From assembly GCA_035455185.1 (NCBI GenBank), contig DATIFQ010000543.1, positions 1 through 64,000 of the forward strand: a DNA stretch of 64,000 bases. The letters are read 5' to 3'. Both the position numbers and the translations under genes were made by a program. Source of the DNA: JAEHDI01 sp035455185 (GTDB taxonomy: Bacteria > Acidobacteriota > Terriglobia > Bryobacterales > Bryobacteraceae). The notes beneath the pieces are model-generated. The model saw only the letters and a list, made by a program, of their open reading frames with translations, searched no databases and was not told the DNA's origin. Shown here in pieces: positions 7,865 through 16,435 of this stretch (the stretch's first letter is position 1; each line of letters opens with the position of its first letter).

Positions 7865-10429
7865 TTACGGCTTTCGACCACGCTCCGTTCGCTTCTCGAG
7901 CCGCTCCAGCGCGGGCTCAAGCCGCTGTTTCAGTTTGAGCACCGGCTCAAACAGATCGCCCGCCCGCTCGAACCGAGTCAGCGCATTCCGGATATGGAAC
8001 AGCCCCGGCTCCAACCCCTCCCTTACTTCGCTCCAGTCGAGGGGCGTGGCGACAGGCGCACCCGGATGCGCCCGAAGCACGTAAGGCGCCGAAATCGTTT
8101 TGCCGCGAGCGATCTGCAAATAGTCGAAATACACCTTGCCCTTTTCACGCTTGGCTACCGCACGCGGCAACGTGAACAGGTCCGGACGCTCGCGCTCCGC
8201 CAGCCGCGCCAGGATCTCCGCAAAAGCCCGAACGTGATCGTACGAGTAGACCGGATCCAGCGGCACGTAGATGTGCATGCCCTTTCCGCCGGTGGTCTTC
8301 GGGCACCCGGTGAGGCCGGACTCTTCCAGGAGCCTCCGGATCAACTGCGCAGCCTCCGTCACACGCGAGTAGCCGCACTCCTGCGGGTCCAGATCGATCA
8401 GCAGGAAGTCGGGGTTGTCCAGCGAGCCCACCCGGCTCATCCACGGATTCTGGTCGATGCAGCCCAGGTTCGCCAGCCACACCAGCGCGGCGCGCGAGTC
8501 ACCGATCACCTGAAGACGCATTTTCCCGTCCTCCGCCAGTACACGCTCCTTCCTTAGCCACTCCGGGAACCCGCTGCCGGATGCATCCTTCTGGAAGAAC
8601 CCTTCCTTCGCAATCCCGTCCGGATAGCGCCGAAGCGACAGCGGCCGGTCCTTCCAATAGGGGATCAGTAGCTCAGCGACGGCGTTGTAGTACTCCAACA
8701 CCTCTCGCTTCGTGATGCCCTCACCGGGAAAAAATACCTTGTTCAGATTCCGGATCTGCAAGCGGTGACCTTCCACCTCGATCGTGGCTTCCGCCTTGTC
8801 CCCTGGAAGCAGCGGAGCGGATTTTCCGGCCGGCTCCTCGGCGGCCGGCTCACTCCTGGTGCATTCGCTCGGATCGATGTCGTCCCGAAGTCCGACGAAC
8901 ACCGGCGCGCGCACGCGCCCTTCGTTGGTCCACTCAAGGAACCGCACGGTGCATACCAGTTCGGGCCGCACCCACTGCACTTCTTGCGGGAGCGAGACCT
9001 TCTCGCGAAACGGCGAACGCTCGGTGCGCAGCTCATCCAGCCTCTCCCGGATCTGCTTCATGAGCTTCCGGTCAAAACCCGTACCCACGCTGCCCACGAA
9101 TTCCAGTTGCCCACCCTCGTACACGCCCAGTACTAGAGCGCCGAAGTAATCGCGTTCGCCGTGCGTGTAGCCGCAGAGGACAAACTCCTGCTCACGCGTA
9201 GCTTTCACTTTCACCCAATCCGCGGAGCGGCGCTCCTGATAGGGGCTCGCGGTGCGTTTCGCCACAATGCCTTCCAGTCCCTGCGCCCGCGCGGCTTCCA
9301 GCAGTTGCCGGGGATCGACATCAAAAGTTTCTGAGAGCCGCACCGCCGTCCCCGGGCGCACCACCTCCTCCAGGAGTTTCCGGCGCTCTTTTAGGGGTAC
9401 CCCGCGCAAATCGAACCCGTTCCAGTACAGGAGGTCGAACGCGAAGAAAACGACCGGACGCGACCGCGCCAGTTGAGCCACCGCGTTCGCGTCACGCGCC
9501 ATGATCCGCGGCTGAATGCGTTCGAAACTCGGACGGCCGTTCTCATCCACCGCCGCAATCTCGCCGTCCAGGATCGCCGATTCCGCCGCCACATGATGCG
9601 GCAACACGCCCAGCTCCGGGTATTGGCGTTCAATGGATGTGCCCTTCCGCCCGGCGATCCGCAGATGGCCCTCGTTAAGAAAGCACAAAGCGCGGACACC
9701 ATCCCACTTCACTTCGTACAGCCACTCTCCGCTCCCCGGTGGCTCCGCGGCGGACACCGCCAACATCGGCTGGATGGAGTGGGGCATTGGCGAAGACAGT
9801 GCACCGTCGGGAGCGTCCCGCGCCTTCTTCTCCGGCTCCCTCGCCGGGAGCTCTTGCGCGATCTCTTCCTGCGTCCGCCCGGTTGCCACGCTGTAGGCGT
9901 ACTGCTCGACGTCCCATCCAGGTCTCGCCTCGGCGTCCTTCTTCTTGATCAGCAGCCAGTCGTTGCCCTTGCCTTTCGCCCCTTTCATGTGCGCCAGAAC
10001 GAACTCGCCGCGCAACTTTTCCCCGTGCAGGATGAATTTGAAGTCACCTTTCTCCAGCATCTCCTCCGGGCTTTTCGACTCGGCGGGCTCCCACCAGCCG
10101 CGATCCCACAGCATCACGCTGCCCGCGCCGTAGTTTCCTTTCGGGATTGTGCCCTCGAAGACCGCATACTGCAAGGGATGGTCCTCCACCATCACCGCCA
10201 GCCTCTTAATCGCGGGATCCAGTGACGGCCCCTGCGGAACCGCCCAAGACTTCAGCGTTCCTCCTAACTGGAGGCGCAAGTCATAATGCAGCCGGCGAGC
10301 ATGATGTCTTTGGACACAGTACACGCGTCCTTCGGGTGCGGACTCCGGATCCGGCTTCGGCTCCGGCGTCTTCTCGAAGCTCCGTTTTCTCGAGTACTCG
10401 TCCAGCGGTTTTGGCATTGGGGTGCGCAA
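7865..10429 (-). CDS. ligD: Multidomain ATP-dependent DNA ligase LigD (PE-Lig-Pol)
   Basis: An 854-residue NHEJ ligase with three catalytic modules. Residues about 30-190 form the 3'-phosphoesterase domain (HHARRLHYDLRLQL). About 215-530 form the ligase domain, with adenylation motif YEVKWDGVR near residue 240. About 555-850 form the primase-type polymerase, with the metal-binding DLD in LLIDLDPQE near 680 and KTTGGKGMHIYVPLD after it. The enzyme trims, fills in and seals broken ends brought together by Ku. The domain order with PE first matches many non-mycobacterial LigD proteins. The open frame begins at TTG 10429; an ATG four codons in (10417) is an alternative. It is divergent from ku. 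Confidence 0.96.
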   Translation of the reverse strand: MRTPMPKPLDEYSRKRSFEKTPEPKPDPESAPEGRVYCVQRHHARRLHYDLRLQLGGTLKSWAVPQGPSLDPAIKRLAVMVEDHPLQYAVFEGTIPKGNYGAGSVMLWDRGWWEPAESKSPEEMLEKGDFKFILHGEKLRGEFVLAHMKGAKGKGNDWLLIKKKDAEARPGWDVEQYAYSVATGRTQEEIAQELPAREPEKKARDAPDGALSSPMPHSIQPMLAVSAAEPPGSGEWLYEVKWDGVRALCFLNEGHLRIAGRKGTSIERQYPELGVLPHHVAAESAILDGEIAAVDENGRPSFERIQPRIMARDANAVAQLARSRPVVFFAFDLLYWNGFDLRGVPLKERRKLLEEVVRPGTAVRLSETFDVDPRQLLEAARAQGLEGIVAKRTASPYQERRSADWVKVKATREQEFVLCGYTHGERDYFGALVLGVYEGGQLEFVGSVGTGFDRKLMKQIRERLDELRTERSPFREKVSLPQEVQWVRPELVCTVRFLEWTNEGRVRAPVFVGLRDDIDPSECTRSEPAAEEPAGKSAPLLPGDKAEATIEVEGHRLQIRNLNKVFFPGEGITKREVLEYYNAVAELLIPYWKDRPLSLRRYPDGIAKEGFFQKDASGSGFPEWLRKERVLAEDGKMRLQVIGDSRAALVWLANLGCIDQNPWMSRVGSLDNPDFLLIDLDPQECGYSRVTEAAQLIRRLLEESGLTGCPKTTGGKGMHIYVPLDPVYSYDHVRAFAEILARLAERERPDLFTLPRAVAKREKGKVYFDYLQIARGKTISAPYVLRAHPGAPVATPLDWSEVREGLEPGLFHIRNALTRFERAGDLFEPVLKLKQRLEPALERLEKRTERGRKP

Positions 10430-10518
10430 ACCCTTGAAATCCCTGCCTCTTCTATGTTAAGCAGTGTATAAGCCCGTACATTTTTGTGCGGACATGTTTC
10501 TGGGAAGGGGTTGCCACC

Positions 10519-11352
10519 ATGGCTTCCAGCGTTTGGAAGGGCCACATCACATTCGGCCTTATCTCTCTGCCCGTGCGGCTCACCGCCGCGGCTCGTAGCG
10601 AGACCGTCAGCTTCAACCAGCTTCACAAGCAGGACAACTCCCGCGTGAAGCAAGTTCTATTTTGCATCGCCGAAGACAAGCCTGTCCCCCGCAATGAGCT
10701 CGTCAAGGGCTACGAGTACGAAGACGGGAAGTACGTCGTCATCGACGAAGAGGACATCAAGAAGATCCAGCCGAAGACAGCCAAGGTCATGGAGATCCTC
10801 GAATTCGTTGACGCACGCGACGTCGATGCGGTCTACCTCGAAAGCTCTTACTACTTGCACCCCGAAGAGGCCGGCGAAAAGGCGTACACGGTGCTCTTCG
10901 AGGCCCTCAAGCGCACGGGCCGGGCCGGCGTGGCAAAGGTCACGATGCACAACCGTGAGCACGTCGTGATCCTGCGTCCGGGCAAGAGGGGCCTCATGCT
11001 CCACACGATGTACTACCAGGACGAGGTTCGCGCGAGCGATGAGTTCCGCACGGACGGCTCCATCGTGAAAGATCCCGAAGTGGCCATGGCCCAGCAGTTG
11101 ATTGAGGCCCTGGTGGTGCCCTTCGATCCCAGCAAGTTCAGCGATGGCTACCGCGAGACGCTCAGGGCGATGATCGACGCCAAGATCAGCGGCGAGGAGG
11201 TCGTCAAGGCGCCCCCGGCCCAGGAACTTGCTCCTGTCATCGACATCATGGAGGCGCTCAAGAATTCGCTTGTGGCGCTTCGCAAACCTCCCGCTGTGGA
11301 GACCGTTACGGAAATCACCGCCAAGCCCAAGCGCCGCCGCGCGGCGGGCTAG
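10519..11352 (+). CDS. ku: Ku homodimeric DNA end-binding protein
   Basis: A 277-residue bacterial Ku. It opens with ASSVWKGHITFGLISLPVRL, the standard N-terminus, followed by the Ku core beta-barrel (for example KGYEYEDGKYVVIDEEDI, about residues 61-78) and a short basic tail ending KPKRRRAAG. Ku encircles double-strand ends and recruits LigD. ATG 10519 is chosen over an upstream in-frame GTG because GAAGGGG precedes it and the family begins here. The 90-bp divergent spacer shared with ligD suggests co-expression. The C-terminal tail is short, so the basic extension seen in some Ku proteins is minimal here. Confidence 0.97.
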   Translation: MASSVWKGHITFGLISLPVRLTAAARSETVSFNQLHKQDNSRVKQVLFCIAEDKPVPRNELVKGYEYEDGKYVVIDEEDIKKIQPKTAKVMEILEFVDARDVDAVYLESSYYLHPEEAGEKAYTVLFEALKRTGRAGVAKVTMHNREHVVILRPGKRGLMLHTMYYQDEVRASDEFRTDGSIVKDPEVAMAQQLIEALVVPFDPSKFSDGYRETLRAMIDAKISGEEVVKAPPAQELAPVIDIMEALKNSLVALRKPPAVETVTEITAKPKRRRAAG

Positions 11353-11398
11353 GAGAGCCGCCGAAAGAAGTCCCGTGTGCAACCGATCCTGCGGTCGT

Positions 11399-12313
11399 TC
11401 AATCCGAGCCGTGTTCGGACAGGAAGGTTCCCCGCTCGAGTTCTTCGAAGGCCTGCCTGAGCTGCTCTTGCGTGTTCATCACGATCGGGCCGTACCACGC
11501 AACTGGTTCGGCTATGGGCTTTCCGGAGACCAAGAGGAACCGGATCCCGTCGTCGCCGGCCCGTACCGTGAGTTGATCACCATTGTCAAAGAGTACGAGC
11601 GAGCGGTTGTCCGCCTCCGTGGGAGGCGCGGTGTCCGCCCATCCGACCCCTTCAGTCGGCACCGCAAGAGGGCCAGACGCATTGCAGAACTTTCCAGCCC
11701 CTGAGAAAACGTACGCGAAGACGTTGCGAGTCGTCTCAACCGGCAGTGTCTTCGTCCGGCCCGGAGGCACGGAAACATCGAGGTACAGCGGATCGGCGGC
11801 GACCCCGTCGACTGGCCCTTTGGTCCCCCAAAAGCTTCCGCAAACGATCCGCACACGCGTGCCGTCGTCGTCTTTGACCTCCGGAATGTCGGCGGCTTTC
11901 ACCTCCTGATAGCGCGGCGCCGTCATTTTGAGAGCCGCCGGAAGGTTGGCCCACAACTGGAACCCGTGCATCCTTCCCACCCGATCACCCTTTGGCATCT
12001 CCTGGTGGATGATGCCGCGCCCGGCCGTCATCCACTGCACGTCGCCAGCGCCGATGACGCCCTGGTTCCCCATGCTGTCGCCGTGCTCCACGGTTCCCGC
12101 TAGGACGTACGTGATCGTCTCAATCCCGCGGTGGGGGTGCCACGGGAAGCCCGCCAGATAATCCTCCGGAACATCATTACGGAAGTCGTCGAGGAGGAGA
12201 AACGGGTCGAAGTCGGACGTGTTGCCGAAGCCGAACGCGCGGCGCAGGTGAACGCCCGCGCCTTCAATCGCCGGCTTGGCCTTGGAAAGCCGTCTTATTG
12301 GTCGAAGGGACAT
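11399..12313 (-). CDS. Pirin family bicupin protein
   Basis: A 304-residue bicupin. The N-terminal cupin carries the pirin metal-binding signature FPWHPHRGIETITYVLAGTVEHGDS (His and Glu ligands, about residues 54-80), and WMTAGRGIIHQEMP follows. Bacterial pirins include quercetinase-like dioxygenases and redox-responsive regulators; the exact role is unknown. The start at 12313 is preceded by GGAGG and avoids a non-homologous 43-residue extension. It is transcribed convergently with ku, 47 bp apart. Confidence 0.9.
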   Translation of the reverse strand: MSLRPIRRLSKAKPAIEGAGVHLRRAFGFGNTSDFDPFLLLDDFRNDVPEDYLAGFPWHPHRGIETITYVLAGTVEHGDSMGNQGVIGAGDVQWMTAGRGIIHQEMPKGDRVGRMHGFQLWANLPAALKMTAPRYQEVKAADIPEVKDDDGTRVRIVCGSFWGTKGPVDGVAADPLYLDVSVPPGRTKTLPVETTRNVFAYVFSGAGKFCNASGPLAVPTEGVGWADTAPPTEADNRSLVLFDNGDQLTVRAGDDGIRFLLVSGKPIAEPVAWYGPIVMNTQEQLRQAFEELERGTFLSEHGSD

Positions 12314-12540
12314 GGAGCCTCCCGTATCGAGAGTATACCCTGCGGGGCGGACGCAAAGATTCTCGTCTCGCGACTGGCCCAAGAATTGCTCACTGCCTTC
12401 TGAGTGGAGGCGAACGGAATAACGTCGCCTCTGGATTCGCAAGCAATGCCGTGAACTGCATTGGCAATTCTTACACGAATTTTCGGCTATCCATGCCGTG
12501 AACTACGTCTCTAGTGTGAGTAACTAAGGAGGTAACAACA

Positions 12541-13089
12541 ATGACACGGAACGCACAATCCGCGGTTCTGATCCTCGGGTGCTGTACTGCCCTGTTGCTT
12601 GCCGGGCAAGGCAAAGGTGGAGGCCAAGGAAGACGGATGGGCGGCCCGCCGTCCGGCGCCCCGCAGTCCCGAGGTCAGGGACAGCAGGCCCATGGGGCCA
12701 ACCCGGCGAAATCCGGCGGGCAGGGCGCGCATGGCTCCGGCCAGAGCGCAGTGGAACATCTGCAGCGCCACCCTGAGCAAGCGGCGCGCGTGCAGCAAAT
12801 GTTGCCGCCGGGCACGGACATGAACAGTGCAGCGGACGGCTTCAAGAGCTTCGGGCGGTTTGTATCCGCCGTGCAGGTTTCGAAAAACCTGAACATTCCG
12901 TTCGACCAGTTGAAAATGAAGACGACCGGGCCTGAAGCGAAGTCGCTGGGCGACGCGATCCACGAGCTCCGGCCGGATCTTTCCCGGGACAAGGTGAAAG
13001 ATGCGATCAAGGCCGCCAGGCAGGAGGAAAGACAGATCCGGAGGGAGAGCCGGAGGGAGGTGATAGGAAGAAACCCAACGAAATCCTAG
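12541..13089 (+). CDS. Secreted Gly-rich hypothetical protein
   Basis: A 182-residue protein I cannot assign. It has a signal peptide (RNAQSAVLILGCCTALLLAG), then a Gly/Gln/Pro/Arg-rich low-complexity stretch (about residues 22-65) and a helical C-terminal half with a basic, Arg/Glu-rich end (ARQEERQIRRESRREV). A strong ribosome-binding site (AAGGAGG) lies 8 bp before ATG. Similar proteins with a disordered Gly-rich region and a short helical domain are seen in acidobacterial genomes, but I know no function. It appears monocistronic. Confidence 0.7.
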   Translation: MTRNAQSAVLILGCCTALLLAGQGKGGGQGRRMGGPPSGAPQSRGQGQQAHGANPAKSGGQGAHGSGQSAVEHLQRHPEQAARVQQMLPPGTDMNSAADGFKSFGRFVSAVQVSKNLNIPFDQLKMKTTGPEAKSLGDAIHELRPDLSRDKVKDAIKAARQEERQIRRESRREVIGRNPTKS

Positions 13090-13168
13090 CCGCGCTTATG
13101 GCAGCATGGGCGACGGAAAATCGACCGGGGGTCGCTGCGCTCAGGCGGACCGCCCCACTTGACCGGCG

Positions 13169-13480
13169 TCAATTGACCACGAGTTTCGTGTCGGTTCCGC
13201 CGAGGCAAATTTCCTGGATGCGGAACTTGCCGTCTCCATTGGAGTACCGGATAAATGTCGTCTTAAATTTGCTCCCAGCCGATTCCGCTTTCACCTGCGC
13301 TTCCGCGGACTCTTTGCCGCGGTGGAAAACTACCTTCCCTTCCGTCACTTCCAGCTTGTAGGCGCCGGCTGCCAACTCCTTGTCGCCCAGATACGACGCC
13401 TGATACAGGTTGACCTTGAAGGTCTCCGCGCTCGCGATGGATAGTGCGGCAACCGCCAAAGTCAACAGTAGTTTTTTCAT
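13169..13480 (-). CDS. Small secreted hypothetical protein
   Basis: A 103-residue exported protein. A classical signal peptide (MKKLLLTLAVAALSIASAE) precedes a compact beta-rich domain with KVNLYQASYLGDKELAAGAYKLEV and VVFHRGKESAEAQV. Proteins of this size, with a 'transferred to the periplasm, beta-sandwich-like' appearance, recur in Acidobacteria, but I know no characterised member. AAGGAGC precedes the start. It stands alone between the Gly-rich protein and miaA. Confidence 0.75.
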   Translation of the reverse strand: MKKLLLTLAVAALSIASAETFKVNLYQASYLGDKELAAGAYKLEVTEGKVVFHRGKESAEAQVKAESAGSKFKTTFIRYSNGDGKFRIQEICLGGTDTKLVVN

Positions 13481-13571
13481 ATTCGATCTCGCTCCTTGTG
13501 GCTTTTCCTATCTCTGTTAGATACGAGGTGGGAGCGGAAAAGTGCTGGCATTCTGGGTTTCCGCGGAAATG

Positions 13572-14504
13572 TTACATTTGTTTGCGAATTTGCTCGAGAA
13601 CCGCGGCTTGCACGTCCGGATCGTCGCCGAATCCGCCGAACCGTTGGATTCCGGGTTCGCGCCGGAACCATGTCCACTGGCGCTTGGCGTAACGGCGGGT
13701 GTTGCGCTGCGCCTGCAGAACCGCCTCTGGAAGACTTAGTTCTCCGCGAATGTGCTGAAGGGCCTGTTTGTAGCCGTGGGATTCCAGCGGTTTCACCTCG
13801 GGCGAGAAGCCAAGGTCGAGGATGCGGTTGACTTCGTCGACAAGGCCCGTCTCGAACATACGCTCACAGCGGCGATCCAGGCGTTCGTAGAGGGCCTGGC
13901 GCGGCGGATCCAGGGCGATCTTGAGCACGTGGAAGCCCGTCAGAGGGTCGCGCCCGGCGGCGAACGCATCGGTGAGAGGGCGGCGCAACAACAGACAGAC
14001 CTCGACGGCGCGAACGAGCTTGTGGGTGTCCCGTGCGTGGATCCGGCGGGCGGCTTCGGGGTCGAACCGGCGCAGGAGGCGGTGGAGGCCGCCGGGTCGG
14101 CGCGCCTCACGAGCTTCCAGACGGGCGCGCACGGTATCGTCGCGAGCCGGTCCCGGGAATAAGCCGTCGAGCAGGGCGCGGACATAGAAGCCAGTGCCGC
14201 CGGCGACGACCGGCAGCCGTTTGCGCGCGGCGATCTCCGAAATCACCCGGCGGGCACGCCGGGCGTACTCACCTGCCGAGAAGTGTTCTCCGGGATCCAC
14301 GATGTCGATCAGATGGTGCGGGATGCCGCGGCGTTCGAACTCCGGCAGTTTCGCTGTCCCGATATCGAAGTAACGGTAGATCTGGAGGGAGTCGCAGTTG
14401 ACGACCTCGCCGCAGAAGTCTTCCGCAATGCGAAGAGCCAAGTCACTCTTGCCAGATCCGGTCGGGCCGGCGACTACAACGAGCGGCGGGTCAGCGGTTG
14501 CCAC
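13572..14504 (-). CDS. miaA: tRNA dimethylallyltransferase
   Basis: A 310-residue enzyme that transfers a dimethylallyl group to N6 of A37 in tRNAs reading UNN codons. The P-loop is VVAGPTGSGKSDLALRIA (about residues 10-27), followed by NCDSLQIYRYFDIGTAK (substrate-binding Asp, about 37-53) and the family segments GIPHHLIDIVDPGEHFSAGEYARRA and PVVAGGTGFYVRALLDG. The C-terminal KRQWTWFRREPG is also typical. Its 3' neighbour is unrelated; miaA here is not linked to hfq or mutL. Confidence 0.97.
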   Translation of the reverse strand: MATADPPLVVVAGPTGSGKSDLALRIAEDFCGEVVNCDSLQIYRYFDIGTAKLPEFERRGIPHHLIDIVDPGEHFSAGEYARRARRVISEIAARKRLPVVAGGTGFYVRALLDGLFPGPARDDTVRARLEAREARRPGGLHRLLRRFDPEAARRIHARDTHKLVRAVEVCLLLRRPLTDAFAAGRDPLTGFHVLKIALDPPRQALYERLDRRCERMFETGLVDEVNRILDLGFSPEVKPLESHGYKQALQHIRGELSLPEAVLQAQRNTRRYAKRQWTWFRREPGIQRFGGFGDDPDVQAAVLEQIRKQM

Positions 14505-14521
14505 AGTGAATCAGTGTAGTG

Positions 14522-16369
14522 CTAGTCGATCCCAAGTTCGAAGAGGATCTCCTGTTCGGCGGGGCGGACGTAGCGGCCGCGCTGGGGCACCAGGCGAAGC
14601 GGGACCGAGAGAGCACCCACCGCGTGCTCTACGCTGCTTTCCGGTGCGTTGGCATACGGGTCGAAGGGATAGACCGGCCATGCAAGCCGGGCTGCGGGGT
14701 CCACCTTCAGCGTCCAGCCGTGGTGGCGGATCCAGCCGCCAATCTCTGCCTGGGAGAGCTCGATCCTTTCCGCACCGAGCCTGATCGACTTGCCGGCCCC
14801 GGTTTCCAGTGTCTCGCCAGCTTTCAACCGAAGCTGCAACGTCAGCCGCGGGTCCTCCGCGGGCGTCCCTTTCCCGGAAATCACGAACCGCAGAATGAGA
14901 CCTTTCCTGGTAGGCGGCGGCACGTAGAGGTCGGCAAAAAAGGTGTTGTAGGCGAGCGACAGACGGTCGCGCGCCTCTTCCATCCGCAGGCGACTGCTCA
15001 CAGGCATGTGGAAGAACCGGCCGAGGAGCTTCTCGAAGAAGGTCGCCAACTCCGGCTGATTCTTGGAGCCCGCGCCCGTGATGATCAACCCGAGTTTGTC
15101 GTGAAAGACGCTGACGTGTCCCTGCCGGTCGAGATAGAACTGGTTGTTGACGGCTTGCGTGCTGATGATTCCCGAAAGACACACCACCCACGGTCCCGTC
15201 TTGCGAATGCCGGCGGGAACACTGAGCCGGCGCGAGTAATTTGACAGGTCCTGTGGGATCGGCGCCGTAGTTCCGCGGTGGTAGTACAGCGCGTTTTGGG
15301 CGAGCCGGCCCAAATCTTCATAGCCCACCTCGCCTTCGCGGAAGAAGCTTGTAAGGAACTCCGCGTAACGGCGCCCGTCGGGGAAGCGCGAGAAGCCGAA
15401 GTGGCCTTTGGACGCAGACTCGTCGTTCCCGCCCGGCGAAGGGGCGCCATCGAGCCACGTGGAAAACCCAGGCACGTTCCAGCCGGGAACGATGGTGTAC
15501 CTATTCCGGTCGTCGAGCACGTCGACCGGCGCTCCGTCCGGATAGGTGAAGTACTTGTGGAAGTCGAGACCGCGCCGCAGCGCCTCGAGCGCCGCTGGGT
15601 CGTCGGAGTGCTCGGCGTAGAGCGCTACGCCGGTGTAGGTGGTGTAGTCGTAACCGGGCGTCGGCAGGGTTGCTTCATGCTCTCCCCAAAAGCCGTCGGG
15701 TGACTGTTCCAATGCCGCGAAGCGGTGCATGACGGCGGCTCCGATCTTCTCCCACTCCTTGTTCTGAAACATCTTCCCCGCCAGATGGATGGTGGAAGCC
15801 CAGAGCGAAAGGTGGTTGGGCGAGGTCCCATTGAACGGCGAATTGTAGCCCGGGAAGTCGATGCGGGCCGCCGAATCCGCGGCAAGTTCCGCGAGATTGC
15901 GTTCGAGTTCCCGCCTCCAGCGCTTCCGGCGCTCCTCGCCGAGCTCACGTTCCAGCAGCCTGTACGATTCGAGCCACATGTAGGCATCGCGGTCGCTGTT
16001 GAGGCGTTTCTCGAACGTTCCGAGCTCGCTGTCGGACGCCATCCGGTCGCCGATGCGGATCGCCAGCGCCAGCATCTTAGGGTCGTGATACTGGCGGTTG
16101 GCGGGGTCCTGTTTGGCATAGAGGACGGCGGCGGCCAGGATGACGTGCGGGAAGAGGCGCCAGCCGTCGCCGCGGCGTTCCAGTTTCTCGAAGTCCAGCG
16201 ATTGCTCTTCTGAGAGTTGTTTTTCGACGTGAGCGACGCCGGCGTCCAAAAGACGGAAATAGCGGTCCGGCAATTCGGCGCCGGTGGACCGCGTTGGCGC
16301 CGCGGCGAATGCCGGGTGAATCATAAGCAGAACGAGTGCGATCCGGCAACGGATGGCAGCTTTCGTCAT
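14522..16369 (-). CDS. Large secreted protein, probable alpha/alpha-toroid, unassigned
   Basis: A 615-residue exported protein I do not recognise at family level. It has a signal peptide (IALVLLMIHPAFAAAP), then about 330 residues of Trp/Tyr-rich helical sequence (NRQYHDPKMLALAIRIG, YMWLESYRLLER, NHLSLWASTIHLAGK) that resemble the alpha/alpha-barrel of polysaccharide lyases and heparinase-like enzymes, followed by a beta-rich C-terminal half. An enzyme on uronic-acid or similar glycans is plausible by resemblance only. It lies 67 bp downstream of selB on the same strand and could be cotranscribed with it. The stop is 18 bp from the miaA start. Confidence 0.75.
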   Translation of the reverse strand: MTKAAIRCRIALVLLMIHPAFAAAPTRSTGAELPDRYFRLLDAGVAHVEKQLSEEQSLDFEKLERRGDGWRLFPHVILAAAVLYAKQDPANRQYHDPKMLALAIRIGDRMASDSELGTFEKRLNSDRDAYMWLESYRLLERELGEERRKRWRRELERNLAELAADSAARIDFPGYNSPFNGTSPNHLSLWASTIHLAGKMFQNKEWEKIGAAVMHRFAALEQSPDGFWGEHEATLPTPGYDYTTYTGVALYAEHSDDPAALEALRRGLDFHKYFTYPDGAPVDVLDDRNRYTIVPGWNVPGFSTWLDGAPSPGGNDESASKGHFGFSRFPDGRRYAEFLTSFFREGEVGYEDLGRLAQNALYYHRGTTAPIPQDLSNYSRRLSVPAGIRKTGPWVVCLSGIISTQAVNNQFYLDRQGHVSVFHDKLGLIITGAGSKNQPELATFFEKLLGRFFHMPVSSRLRMEEARDRLSLAYNTFFADLYVPPPTRKGLILRFVISGKGTPAEDPRLTLQLRLKAGETLETGAGKSIRLGAERIELSQAEIGGWIRHHGWTLKVDPAARLAWPVYPFDPYANAPESSVEHAVGALSVPLRLVPQRGRYVRPAEQEILFELGID

Positions 16370-16435
16370 CAGACAAACCTCCGGAGGGCGGGAATTGGAC
16401 CAGAATGGCCGCTCGGTGACGGTCGCGGTTCAGAA

